64,000 nt of DNA from Panulirus ornatus (Eukaryota; Arthropoda; Malacostraca; Decapoda; Palinuridae), in the NCBI RefSeq assembly GCF_036320965.1, contig NC_092225.1:2813183-2877182 (forward strand), given 5' to 3'. The position numbers and the translations under genes are program-made. Positions 16,912 through 28,249 of this stretch are shown here, piece after piece. Numbering within the stretch: position 1 is the stretch's first letter; every line of letters starts with the position of its first letter. The notes beneath the pieces are model-generated. The model was given only the letters and a program-made list of their open reading frames with translations. It had not been told where the DNA came from and did no database searches.

Positions 16912-17296
16912 CGATGTGGTATACCGGGGTCGACGTGATGTCAATGAATTGAACCAGGGTATGTGAAGCGTCTGGTTAAAACCATGGAAAGTTTTGTGGC
17001 GTGTGGATTTGGAAAGGGGGCTGTGGTTTCGGTGCATTACACATGACAGCTAGAGAGTTAGCGTGAACGAATGTGGCCTTTGTTGTCTTTTCCTAGCGCT
17101 ACCTCGTGCGCGCGCGTGCACGGGGGGGGGGGGGGGGGGGGGGCGCATTTGATGTGTGTCGGGGTAGCGACGGGAATGGATAAAGGCAGCAAGTATGAAT
17201 ATGTACATGTGTATATATGTGTATGTCTGTGTATGCATATGTATGCATACGTTGAAATTTATAGGTATGTATATGTGCTTGTGTGGGCGTGTATGT
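16912..17296 (+). mobile_element. RTE copy K2, long 3' UTR, inverted relative to K1
   Basis: Begins CGATGTGGTATACCGGGGTC, the reverse complement of the end of K1 after an 8-base spacer, and continues through the UTR. A G-run of about 22 lies at 17,122-17,143 at the variable G-rich site of the UTR. The 3' terminal module is missing. Confidence 0.82.
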
Positions 17297-17557
17297 AGTG
17301 CAAAGAAACAGACGAAATAATGGCCCAACCCAGCCACATACACATGTACATAGATAAACGCCCACACACGCACATATACATACCTATACACTTTAACGTA
17401 TACATATACATACACAGATTTATACAGATATACACATGTACATATTCATATTTGCTGCCTTCATCCATTCTCGTCACACATGAAATAGCACTCGCCCTCC
17501 CCCGCGCGCGCACGAGGTAGCGCTAGGAAAAAACAACAAAGGCCACATTCGTTCGTG
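17297..17557 (-). mobile_element. RTE copy K3, truncated long 3' UTR
   Basis: Minus-strand UTR starting at GTGCAAAGAAACAGACG and ending at GCCACATTCGTTCG. It meets K2 tail to tail, making three alternating UTR copies. Confidence 0.8.
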
Positions 17558-17629
17558 AAGAGGATCTATTAGGGAGATTTAGGTCAGCCTAGGTAGATTA
17601 AGATTGGTATAGAGATTCTTGAATTCAAC

Positions 17630-18235
17630 TGGTGGAATGCCTTGTAATTTCTGGCCGAGGAGATGGTACAAACGGTATGAATAATATTAATAAAGGTGCT
17701 AACATATCTATAGTGACACCAATTAGTTTGAAATCTCTGACTACCTGGAGGATGTCAAGGCCTTGTGTAATGTCAGGGGGAAGGATGTTGCCTGCACCCA
17801 GGTTGATGTGCATCTTCACAGTCTTGTTGTGGTTGGATGTTGAGTCGTTGGCAGTAGTCCTTTCCTGAAGACAGTTGATGATGTGCTGTCAGGCCCTGAA
17901 GTCAGGAGAGCGTCCTTCAGGTTGTCATTGATAAGTACGATAAAGTAGTGCGGTCCCATCTTAGTCCCCTGTGATACACCGTATGTGAGGGGTAGTGATG
18001 TCGATGTGGATCCCACAAAGCGATCGTCTTGGTGTTATCCGGTCAGGAGGTCCGTTAGCCACCACACGAGACGCCCCCATAGTCGCGAGTCGACTGCCTT
18101 CTTTATAATGATGTTACGATTGGCCAAGTCTAAAGCCTTAGTGACCTCTACGAAGGTGGGTACCACTGATGTCATGCTCTTCTGGAAGGTGCGTTTAATG
18201 TTTAGGAGGCTGACAAGGCAGTGACTGATGGTTGA
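17630..18235 (-). pseudogene. LINE reverse transcriptase fragment (jockey/CR1-like)
   Basis: On the minus strand the translation shows a motif-A-like block (VEVTKALDLANRNIIIKK), then LPLTYGVSQGTKMGP, matching RT motif B (GVPQGTxLGP), followed by FIVLINDN. After frame breaks it continues with INLGAGNILPP and VVRDFKLIGVTID, matching the post-motif-C region of jockey- and CR1-like LINEs. The YxDD motif is lost. It is unrelated to the RTE family. Clade assignment is by memory of family patterns. Confidence 0.7.
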
Positions 18236-19299
18236 TGGTTGAGCGTTTGGTTTTATGGTGCGGAAGGCGGTGGGGCACTTGATATTCTTGTATGTGTGTG
18301 TGTGTGTGTGTATGTGTGTGTGCGCGCCCGAGACATGACTTTAAAAGGTTAAATGGAGTTCATTGTTCGCCTGGATTAAATGTTATAATGGATTTATATT
18401 GTGCAGTTCCTGTATAAAAGATTATTGAACTTACACTTCTGGTATTGCTCAGTCTTATAGAATTCATCAACGAAAATAAAAGAATAAAGTGGAAAACAAT
18501 TCTAGAGATGAATAACATAAATCCACTTCTTTTAACTATTAGCATTTCTGAAATAATTTACCAAAAATCTTCCAATTGATGTAGAGAAGAATGACTTTGA
18601 TACAAACTGAGACAAAGTTATTTGAATGTTTTGACAACGATGTCTATTTTTACTAAAAAAAACAGAAAGATTATACAAGGTAAAAGTTATGTAGTTAAGA
18701 CAAAATGAGAATGTTTCTACCAACATTAACATCACGGCGTATTGAAATGAGGGTCTGTAAAAGTAAGTGAGAGCTATTGAGGGACGAAGGGAGAAAGAGG
18801 AAGGACGGGAGAAAGAAGGAGAACGGGAGAGAGAACAAGTGAAGGAATGGTACCTACGTACATGTACTTAAGACGAGGTTTTGCCAGCCTGGGCTCGCGT
18901 GCAGCCAGCTCTTTGCTTGATTGAAAGTACTGTTCCTCGCTGCCGCCACGCACATTACGTAATTACAAATCTTGATTTCATCTACAACTGTTTTCAGTCA
19001 CATATTGTTTTCTGTTAACTGTTTCTGTCTTTGTCTCGTGCGTATTTTCTTTTTAGTTCTTCAATTAGTATGATGAATGGTGTCTCGCATCTTTTATGCA
19101 AAGCTTTTGTATGTCTTCTTGTTCGTAATATCTTTTTTTAATAGTTAACAAGGATTTATTGGATATTTTTCAACTTTGTTTCTTCCTTGCACAGACACTT
19201 TTAAGCCTAGAATATTGTTCTGGAGATCCTCCATATCCTAATTCGTGTAAATAATCACGTATCTTTCTCTTCTTCTCTCTAGGACGTACAGTTCAACTT
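18236..19299. other. No supported gene
   Basis: A short (GT)n near 18,294-18,325, a GA-rich stretch near 18,780-18,840, and otherwise AT-rich DNA with no recognised motif. Confidence 0.5.
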
Positions 19300-20740
19300 A
19301 CTTCAACTTCTTCCGGTAGTTTATATGTTGCACTTCCTCGCTTTGGCTTGGAAATGTTTTTGATTTTTCTGTAACATGTTAGTTTCCAATTGTTTGGTTG
19401 TTGACCTCACGACGAAGCTACGCCTAATTTTGCTTCCTATGTACGCACTGAACACTACTATTAGGTTCTTGTCACTTGCAGAACAACGTTCCCAGTATCA
19501 AGCTAAGCTTGATGGTACTTTGTCATCAGTGTACAAGTTGAAATCAAGTTTCTCTGTTATGTTGATTCTTGGATCTCTGACATTTGCCTTACTTTTCGTT
19601 TTCCTGTTGTGCTTTTTGTTGGCCGTCACTATTATAGTGTTTACAGCTCCATGTCATATTTGCTCAGTCCTTTCTCTATTGAATTTCATCTGGTTCTCTT
19701 CTGTCTATTTGCAAATCATATTCAGGTCTTTCTGCATCTTTTCATTGCCATCTTTCACATTTTCTAAGGGTCACTTTTATATTTTTTTCCTACTTTAAGA
19801 GGCCCAATCTTTGACACCTAGTCTTATTTTTATTCAAACATGAGAATGCCCATTCAGGTTCTGTTGCATGTATTATATTCCTTTCTCATTCAGTCTCTGG
19901 TTTCATCTGTGATTCCATAATTTCACTGTTAGTGTTTCTTGTTTTTCTTCCAGTTCTTATGCCTTTTTCTCCGCTTTACTGCTTTCTTTTTCTTACTTTT
20001 TCATTCTCTTCTGTTCATTTACTGTTTGGTGTCTTTCGCGATACTTCATATTACTCTTAAGTGGCATTAATTCTTTAAGACAGCACTAGGGTAGTACTTA
20101 GCGGTTTGTTATTGAGGATTTCATAGCAAGCTGTAATTGCTTGAATCAGATCATTAACCTCATTCCTCATTCTTTTGACAGATTAGAAGCTCATGTTGTT
20201 CAGTTCTGTAGTTTCTTCTTTTTCAGATTATTTTTGTATTCACCTATTTCTGTTTTGTAGCTTCGTTTATCTTAATCTTTTTTTTTGTGAGTGTGTGAAA
20301 TGTTTGTTTTACTAATTTCAGTGTTTGTGATGAGTATCATGATATTTGCAGAAAGGTCTCTTGTTGGTCTGTAATTGATTTGAGTTAGGTTGAACGTCTT
20401 TCATATATTAATAACTATCTTTGATCGTTTTCTATTGTCTTCCTCGTTAAGTCTCCACTAAATTCATAACCTTTTTTCCTTTTTCTTCCCATTCTACCAC
20501 CTGATTATTAGAATTTCTTGACTAAATTACTTTTGGTATGGGTTTGTGTTCACTTCTCAAAAACAAGACTACTTTCGTTGGCATTACATTAAGATTTGCC
20601 ATTTCAATTTCAGGTGGTACACTTTCATTTAATACTTTCCCTCAGATTTGCTCTTTACGTAGATTAGTAAGACATCGTCTCCTTTAGATTTCCCTCTGAA
20701 TGACGGGAGGGCTCCACGTCGTTCAAAGGCTTCATTCTTA
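19300..20740 (-). pseudogene. Highly decayed LINE (endonuclease and linker remnants)
   Basis: Minus-strand translation in shifting frames recalls a jockey- or CR1-like polyprotein in the right order. DVLLIYVKSKSEGK near 20,650 resembles the G-G-V-L-Y-V region of the endonuclease, INYRPTRDLSANIMILIT near 20,360 resembles the EPTR-G-NILDLV block, and GLLKVGKKYKSDP near 19,790 resembles the VGPL linker before the RT. The many stops and frame changes indicate great age. The plus-strand open frame at 19,376-19,798 is its antisense shadow. Confidence 0.4.
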
Positions 20741-22464
20741 ATTCCCCCATTTAGCCATGTTTATGGAAGACTGATTAGTATTATGTTATAATGAATTGCA
20801 TATGCTTGAAAGAAATCAATTTCTAACCAGGAGTTCTCCATCATCACAAGTTTTACTTACTAATACACTCCAGGGTTAAATTTTCTCTCTTCTTTATTAT
20901 AGTGTTTGTTTTTCATTTGTTACACTCTCGTCACTGTATGGTTTTCCAAGTCTAATTCTCTTTGGTTATTTGTCATTTTCACAGGCATATTTGCTCATAT
21001 CGTTCTTAGTCTATTGTGTCTGATGGTTTACTGTCTATAATTCTCATGCTGTCCTTGTCACCAATATGTTCTCCTCAATTTCATCTCTGTTTATTTCAAA
21101 GAAAAAGGAGAAATGATGCTGAAATGCAATCTATGAACTTCGGCTGTTTTTTCGGAAGGAAGAATCGATGGATGTGTCAACTTGTGGTTTGCGGAGATGA
21201 GTACCACGTAACTCATCAGAGCGATCGAACAGTTGTCCAGGTTCAGTGAGAGTAGATGATCAGCTGACTGCGAGGTCTAGGCAAGATCTTGGCAGACCGA
21301 CGCAACACGACCCTCCCACGTCCTCATGGGTCATTTGTTGGAAGAAAAATAGGAGTTTTACCAACATATGAAGTATTCCATATGAAGCACGTAATCGACC
21401 CTGTAACTAAAGCACTAACTGAACTTTTAAGCTGCTGGGTAAACTTTACAGATGAACTAATGAACTCGGGGCTTCATATACTTGAAAGAAGTTTTTCATT
21501 CTGTGCTTTTGTAGTCTCGTTCGAATACTTTAGTTATAGCTCGGAGTCTTGTATTAAGTATGAGTAATATCGACAATCTTAGTGGGTCGCAAACTTCATC
21601 ATTAAGAAATACCGTCAGTACCCTGAAAAAGGCCCCGTTGGATAAGTGTTTTCCTGGAAGTGATTATGCAAATGTCTCGTTTCCTTATGAGAAATAGAAG
21701 TTGGGCAGGTTTTATTTTTTGAGTTCGACGAATTGAAAGTCAGGTGTTACTGACATCCTTTTGTATAGTTTAGACGTGTGACGACGAGAAATTTTTGTAC
21801 TTAATCTCGCAACAGCTGATTCACGGCAAGTCTAAACGGTAAAATGATTGAGTGTCAAGGAGTGAAACCTTCGACTTATTTTGCATAGAGTCTTGGGGGA
21901 TCATTTCACTTCCAGGATTAACTCTGGGATATTTCAAATTCAGAGAGAAATAGTATTATGGTGAGTGAAATGAAGAAATGCTTTGTCTGTACACCGAGGA
22001 GAGAATACTGGTTAAAAATTGTGTAGGCCAATAAGCCTGATTGGTTTGGATGGACGAGTATAAGAACTGGCTGCGGACGCAAACCAGGAATGCCGTACGG
22101 CCAACCCAGAGCTCCTTATCCGGGAGGTCATCAGCTGGCTCGGTTAGACATAACCTCGAGTATATATCTTTTCTTCCAGTATGAGAAGTTTTAGATAAGA
22201 CCGAATACACTGGTAGTAGCAAGTTTACGCGAGTCCTGATCCATGTATGTACAGAACAATAATCTCTCACACTGCCCTTCGTACAGCAGTTCAGGAAGCC
22301 ATTTTTAAGAAATAGTTGAGGAAGATATCTTAGTGCATAAGAGGCACTGTAATATCAAACTAAGTATAAAGTTCTGAATAAGTGAAACGTTTTTCCAAAT
22401 TGGTACAGTAGATCTGGGCTTTTAAGTTAAATGGTCTGCTGAGTGTACAGACAGGGAATAGCAG
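20741..22464. other. No supported gene
   Basis: No protein family, repeat or RNA motif recognised on either strand. Open frames are short and lack family signatures. Confidence 0.45.
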
Positions 22465-22935
22465 GGAATACGACGCCACGACCCTTCAGCACAACAATAC
22501 AACCCTTGGGTAGTATTGTGGACAGCGGCCACGTCATCATGTCCAGAGGTTGTTCTATCGTGCTAAAAGGTCAAGCCGTCGTGTTCAAAGTTCATACAGT
22601 CTTGTTCAGTGTTCATTACGTCGTGATCAAGGCTCATACCGTCGTGTTCAAGACTCACTGCATAGTTCTCAAGGTTCATACTATCATGTTCAAGGGTTAT
22701 TACGTTGTGTTCAGCGTCCATACCACTGTGTTCCAGGGTCATTATTTCGGGTTCAAGGTTCATACCGTTGTATTCAAGGTTTATGCGATCATACACTTGC
22801 CTTGGTCACATGGTTAACAGCGAGTTATCCCCTTGAGTACGACGGTGCGACCCTTGAGCAGAACGGAACCATGAGGCTCTTGAGCATGACAATATGTCCC
22901 ATGGGTATGAGAACGTCGTCTTTGACCTAACGTTT
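22465..22935. repeat. 21-bp-period inverted repeat family, copy 1
   Basis: Degenerate tandem units near GTCGTGTTCAAGGTTCATAC fill 22,545-22,790. Reverse-orientation units (CACGACCCTTCAGCACAAC; CTTGAGTACGACGGTGCGAC) flank them at 22,470-22,510 and 22,825-22,910. The second flank ends with CTTTGACCTAACGTTTAAGG, the centre motif of this family. Confidence 0.75.
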
Positions 22936-24214
22936 AAGGCCCATATAAAACGTTTCCCTAGTGTTACTTGCTTGCGTTAGTATTATCTAGGTTAGGTTAG
23001 GATAAGTTTAGCAAAGCTAGGCTGGTTAAGGATATTAGATTTTTATCTTTCCTTCAATTGTGATATTCAGTTTGTACCACATTTCTAGGTTTTACTCAGC
23101 TGCATATCTAAGTTTGTAAACCACTTTTTTAACTCTTGCTCAGCTGTACGTTTCAGCTAATACCACGTTTTCATGATTCATCCACCATCATGACCCGGTA
23201 TGGCAAGTGAAATTAGAGCATTTATCAAAAAAAACTTCTGATCTTATGATCCATCTGCCTCAAGGGTATGAGGGAGGAACTGGTGGTGTAGGGTTCGTAC
23301 CAAGCAGGCGAGCTACAAGTTCTGAGAAATATAAGAAAGTCACCAGAGATGGTGAAGGAAAAGGTGGATGAGTAGGTTACACCACCTTATTGAAAGGGTT
23401 TTGATCGTTTCATACATAATGCGATTGGTAAGGACACCAGTCGTTTGCTTGTGCAGAAAGACATTTTTTTTTCACATACACATTTGTAGACAGACATTAA
23501 AAATGTTTTCTTAAGCAGATGTTAAAGAATGCAGCTGTTTGGGAGAGCCAGTAAAAAATAGGTTAACTACTGGGAAAACTGAAAATGCAAAGCTCGTTTA
23601 GGTTAATATGTTAATATGTTAATATGTAATTGTAAGGTTAGATTAGCTTAAGTTAGAATAGTTTTGTAGCTTTGTGTTATGTAAGATCTAGTTAGATCAA
23701 AGTTAAGGCAAGTTATACTAGTTTAGCTAGGTCAAGATGTGGCAGGTTAAGTTAAAATATAGTTTTATAGGTTCATATGCAACCTCAGTGTTAAGTAATT
23801 AAGTCGAAACAAAGTGTACTGAAAGCATCTTAAACTTGTTAACCAAAAATAAACACCTCATGAACGTATACTATTTTTGCGCACTAACATCCTGTGCTTG
23901 AATAAAATGACTTTATATTTTTGCCTTATTAATTCAAAAGAATGGTAATCTGAGGCATTTTCAGTGCATTATGAGGCAGGTTTATGATCATGCGGCACAC
24001 TGGCTCAGAGAAGCAGATTAATTTTACTGATGCTCTCGAACATGAGTTTCCTTACCCTGACCCGCGGATTGTTACACACACTCTAACCCTGTTTACCTCA
24101 CACTAACATGATTAACCTGATGATATACGCATCCTAGGACACAGCTCTCCATGTCATAGCAAACAGGGTGATATGCACACTCACTGACGCAGTTGGCCAC
24201 CTCACTGTAACAGT
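22936..24214. other. No supported gene; GGTTA-rich patches
   Basis: Scattered GTTAGGTTAGG-like words near 22,990 and 23,585-23,780 give a weak low-complexity signal. No exon or element recognised. Confidence 0.45.
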
Positions 24215-24450
24215 CATTAACATTTTGCGTGCGACAATATGACCCTTACTTATGATGGTATAGCCTCCGACTTGACCCTTAAGGCTTAGGTCAAAAGCCA
24301 GGTTATCATAACTTAGGATTGTGCCGTCGTGTTCAAGGGTCGTAATTTCGTGATGAATGATTTTATCATCGTGATCGAGAGCCTTAACTTTCCTGATCCA
24401 GGATGGTAACTTTAGAGATCAAAGGTCGTAACGTCGTGCTCAAAGAGTTG
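24215..24450. repeat. 21-bp-period inverted repeat family, copy 2
   Basis: Reverse arm (GTGCGACAATATGACCCTTA), centre GACCCTTAAGGCTTAGGTCA, then a forward arm with GTGCCGTCGTGTTCAAGGGT and further degenerate units to GTCGTAACGTCGTGCTCAA. Confidence 0.7.
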
Positions 24451-24589
24451 AAGAATCCGCCAAATGTATCTAATCGGGTTGTGCAGTAACGTCACGACAA
24501 TCAGCTAATTTGTTCGATAAGCCATTTATAAAGTCAGGTTATTTTGAATTTTTCTTTTCATTTTACTAGCTGGCAGATTTAGCAGGGAT

Positions 24590-25090
24590 GCAAAATCCGT
24601 GATCCCACATTAACATCAAAGGGTTTGATAACAGATCATATCAGCAACAGATCCGCACATGGAAAAGCCGCCCTAACCAGTCTGTACAGATTCTGCCACC
24701 TTCCAGAGAACCAAAACTTGTACCTAATCAGGGCCATGATAATACCTCTCCTAACCTACGTTTCTCACCTCCAAAGGACGCATGTTGAAGTTAAAGCGGA
24801 TACAAAATAAGGCTCTGCGATTCGTCACAAATGAAAAACACCTCTACATTGAAAACACCGTAGAAAAGCACGAACGATTGAAGATTAAACCCGTCGATTC
24901 ATACCTAAGAGAAGCGCCCAAGAACTATGGGAGAAATTTTAGGACAACAGTAATACAAACGACTGAAAAATCCGATAACTCGACAACAGTCCAAACAGGC
25001 AACACCCTTGCTTCCCTGGAACCTCAAAGCACTCGCTGAGGCCCTAGTCATCTACCAATGTACACAATGAATAATGTCTAGCTGAGTTTT
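24590..25090 (+). pseudogene. LINE RT C-terminal fragment (jockey-like)
   Basis: Starts near ITDHISNRSAHGKAALTSLYRF, followed by IRAMIIPLLTYVSHL, the conserved thumb region after the RT core. A frame change near 24,790 leads to LKLKRIQNKALRFVTNEKH, then ENTVEKHERLKIKPVDSYL, the typical C-terminal block of jockey-like elements. No catalytic motif remains. Unrelated to the local RTE family. Confidence 0.7.
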
Positions 25091-25094
25091 GTGA

Positions 25095-26284
25095 ATCTCC
25101 TTCAAAATAGAAAAATATAGAACAAATATTTGCGCACCTCCAGTCTGCCTGTGGTATATAAATAAAGCAGCAAAAGTATGCTTCCAGGAAATAACCCACG
25201 ACCATCAACAAACTTTCACCATACATTTGTATACAGTAATCTTCGCCATTTCATGCAACCCCTTTCCCTGTCCCATCTCTTCTTCTTGTCCTCTAACCAT
25301 CCTAGTTGTTATGTTGTTGTTAATGAAAGCATCAAGTATCAGAAGGAGGAAATGTGAGACTTTAGTCAGTTGAAGCTTAATTTGGGAATTCGTTGACTGA
25401 ATCGGCTGAAGTAAGAGTATCTGGCTTGAGGAAGAAGCCAGACCACAGTGGCTTACACTTTGATGAACACGGCTCAAGCCAGAGTAAATGGTCAGCTTAC
25501 GTTGCTTGGAGGCATCGGGTGGAGTTGGAACATAAGTTGACTTTGACATCAGCACCAAACGTCTGTGGGATAGAAAGTAGATCATGAAGGTAACCTAATA
25601 ACAGGCTAAGAAGGCATTTGTTTCTGTATTTCCTCTATTATTGTATACCCGTTTGTTCCATTGTTTGATGCAAGTATCATTTACGCCGGATGATAGATAG
25701 ATGATAACATTTTGTCTCTCACTGTTGACAGACTAACAAAAACAAAGATATGACTAAAGAAGTTCATAATTCAGAATATACGATCGGGGGTACACCACTG
25801 AAATAAAACACTCTTCCCACTGAATCTCTTGGTTACTGTTTTGTATTGCGAATGAAGGTAGAGAAACGATAAGGAACTTTAGCGGGAATGGTTTAGAAAT
25901 TAAGGCTGTGGGCGTTGGGGGAATGTGACGATGTTGATGAGGTTACTCCTTACAATGGTCTTGGGGATCTACCTTCACAGCTTAGTTGGTGCTTCTGCTT
26001 AGTCAGGCGCATCCCGTGGGACTAAGTATATACCAGAGCCTAGCTTTTGTGGTACATTTTGTAGGTTTTCTCTCACATTTACCTAGTAAATAGGCAAAAT
26101 GTATACTAGGTGTGTGGGAGAATTTGTGCAAGATGTGGTTGTGCGAAATTATGGTATATGGCACGTCTCAGTATGAGCTACATACTCACTGTGAACTATG
26201 GAAGGGATAAGTTAGATTTGTATAAAGAAGATGGCAATGCGTAAATACTACAACTAATGTCGATAAACGGTGTTAATTGGCAAA
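25095..26284. other. No supported gene
   Basis: No recognised exon, RNA or element. Short open frames lack any family signature. Confidence 0.45.
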
Positions 26285-26545
26285 CTTTAATCCCTTGAGT
26301 ACAACGGCACGACCCCTAAAACACGACGTTACGACCCTTCGGCATAACGACTTGATCTTTGACCTCTTCCTTAAGGAATAGGTTCAGGTCTACGCATCAC
26401 ATACCTATGGATCGTACTCTTGCGATCAAGGGTCGTAATATCGTGCTCGAGGGACGTGCCGCCGTGCTCAAGGGTCGTGCCGTCGTGCTCAAGGGTCGTG
26501 CCGTCGTGCTCAAGGGTCGTGCCGCCGTGCTCAAGGAGGGTAACA
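26285..26545. repeat. 21-bp-period inverted repeat family, copy 3 (best preserved)
   Basis: Reverse arm 26,288-26,350 (CCTTGAGTACAACGGCACGA and following). Centre 26,351-26,387 holds TGATCTTTGACCTC and CCTTAAGG. The forward arm 26,420-26,545 has about five near-identical 21-bp units of the type GGGTCGTGCCGTCGTGCTC plus AA. Confidence 0.85.
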
Positions 26546-26914
26546 TACAGCTGCACTACCTATGATCCTGGTTAACAGGGCGTGAGGGAGTGTTGGTTCC
26601 GAGTGAATTTTGTTATGATCGTTTCCTCACACCAGAGTACGGCTGGAGCCGGTCCCGTGACCTCTAACGTCACTTGCTGTCATACAGTCATCTAGATGTC
26701 TGGGATCAGGTATCGGCTGTGACTTGTGAACATTACACCACCGAGATTAAAATCCAAATTAATGCTGTACGTTCAGAGCTTCGCCCGTGAGGTTATCACG
26801 AAGTCTAATCATAGACATGAACCTCCTTCATTTGAATATCAGAGTTATAAATATCGTTTCTTGTGTTTGAGTGGTAGCCATAGCACATGAATATTCAATT
26901 AGGGAATAGTGTGC

Positions 26915-26945
<31 letters not shown>

Positions 26946-27048
26946 TGTGCGCGGTTACTCCATGTGTGTTACGGAGAGAGAGATTACCGCTTGTGTTGCC
27001 ACGACTCAACCTTGTATATTTGTCCTTTCTTTGTACTTTAGCCGAAGC

Positions 27049-27052
<4 letters not shown>
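26546..27052. other. No supported exon; short TG tract
   Basis: Presumed intron or upstream DNA of the ADAMTS/papilin-like gene. A (GT)n run lies at about 26,911-26,950. No thrombospondin type-1 exon was recognised here. Confidence 0.4.

Positions 27053-27130
<78 letters not shown>
27053..27130. repeat. (TG)n microsatellite
   Basis: About 39 TG units ending 50 bp upstream of the splice acceptor of the first ADAMTS/papilin-like exon. Confidence 0.97.
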
Positions 27131-27132
<2 letters not shown>

Positions 27133-27180
27133 GTATGGTGTCGCATGGCAGAGTAACGTTGTGTTACGGTTACATTGCAG

Positions 27181-27283
27181 GACTGCAGCTCCGGTTACAC
27201 CGACTTCCGCAGAGAACAGTGTGCATCCTTCAACAAGACGCCCTTCAACCGTCGCTTCTACACCTGGGAGCCATACTATGATA
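27181..27283 (+). CDS. ADAMTS/papilin-like protein, internal exon 1 of 2 seen
   Basis: The exon is bounded by acceptor TTACATTGCAG and donor GTAAGTG. It encodes 34 codons plus one base: a Cys-containing start (DCSSG), then DFRREQCASFN and FYTWEPYYD. This is the signature found after the thrombospondin type-1 repeat at the start of the cysteine-rich module in ADAMTS, ADAMTS-like and papilin proteins. Such proteins are secreted and act in the extracellular matrix. The exon ends in phase 1, and the next exon (30,749) starts with the two bases needed to complete a Thr codon. Whether the gene is a protease (ADAMTS) or a non-catalytic papilin or ADAMTS-like protein cannot be told from these exons. 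Confidence 0.85.
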
Positions 27284-27309
27284 GTAAGTGAAGTTTGTTC
27301 TTGTAATGA

Positions 27310-27545
27310 CTGAACCTAGATACCAGGGGTCTTGGGTCTGGCTCTGACTGGAGGTACACTTCTAGGGTCTTGGGTCTTAGTTTAACTGGACTTACCATTC
27401 AGCGATAAGGGATGTTGTCCCTACTGGACATACACCTGGAGGGTCTTGGTCGCACACTTCAGGGATGTTGGGTCTTGTTCTGACTGAACGTACACCTCAG
27501 GGATCTAGGGTGTTATTCTGACTGACTTAATCTACAGGGGTTATG
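27310..27545. repeat. Degenerate minisatellite, period about 45-50 bp
   Basis: Four to five imperfect units built on GGGTCTTGGGTCT, then CTGACTGGA and GTACACCT, directly after the exon donor site. It lies inside the intron. Confidence 0.6.
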
Positions 27546-28249
27546 CTCTCAACATTTACTATGGTAGAACTTTTAATCTGGACCAATGTATGTACATACT
27601 CATATCTTAGCAAATTAATTGCACGGTTATCAGTTGGATCACTAGCCTTCTAAGAACTTTGCTATATGTGATCACACATGGTTATGGGCACACTATGGCT
27701 CAGTACATCTCTCCATCATTGTTGTCACAGTAAACTCAATATTTTCTGAAGGCATTACCGCTAATGTAACATATTGGCCTGTGGCGGACTGGTGACAGAG
27801 CGCTCCAGAACTATGTTCCGAAACGTTTTTCCAGAAGAAAATGTCAATTTTCTGAAAACGATAGGCGATAAATCTTTGTTTCAGGATACATTCTTCTAGA
27901 TTCAGAGAATGATAAGAAGTTTCGTTGCAATGTCAGTATTATACAATAGATGATTTTTTTTCTGGTATTTTATGCATCAATTTGCCATAAATCTGGTGCA
28001 TTCCATACCCTTTTTCTCTGCAGACTATTTATATCTTTTGGGCTATCACACTAACTTATGTTATTATGGTGACTGTGAACACTGTCGAGTTAATGCTTCA
28101 AATGAGTTTTCTTGTTATCATTATGAGTACATGTTCACTGTCGAGTTATCATGATATTATTGTCAGATGACGTGCGTATTATCACCGTAGCTCTCTCCTT
28201 CATTAACCACACAACCTCACCTTCATTCATCATTCAGCTTCCTCTACTG
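27546..28249. other. Intronic DNA without recognised features
   Basis: Between the minisatellites of the ADAMTS/papilin-like intron. No exon with consensus splice sites and family motifs found. Confidence 0.5.

Noticed and set aside
19376..19798. 140-codon hydrophobic frame on the plus strand
   Set aside because: T-rich antisense of a probable decayed LINE; no signal or family pattern beyond low complexity.
22950..23800. GGTTA-rich words as interstitial telomere repeats (arthropod TTAGG)
   Set aside because: At most two or three consecutive units and heavily mixed; not distinguishable from low-complexity sequence.
24625..25039. Two short frames as independent small genes
   Set aside because: Together they match the C-terminal blocks of a jockey-like RT across a frameshift.
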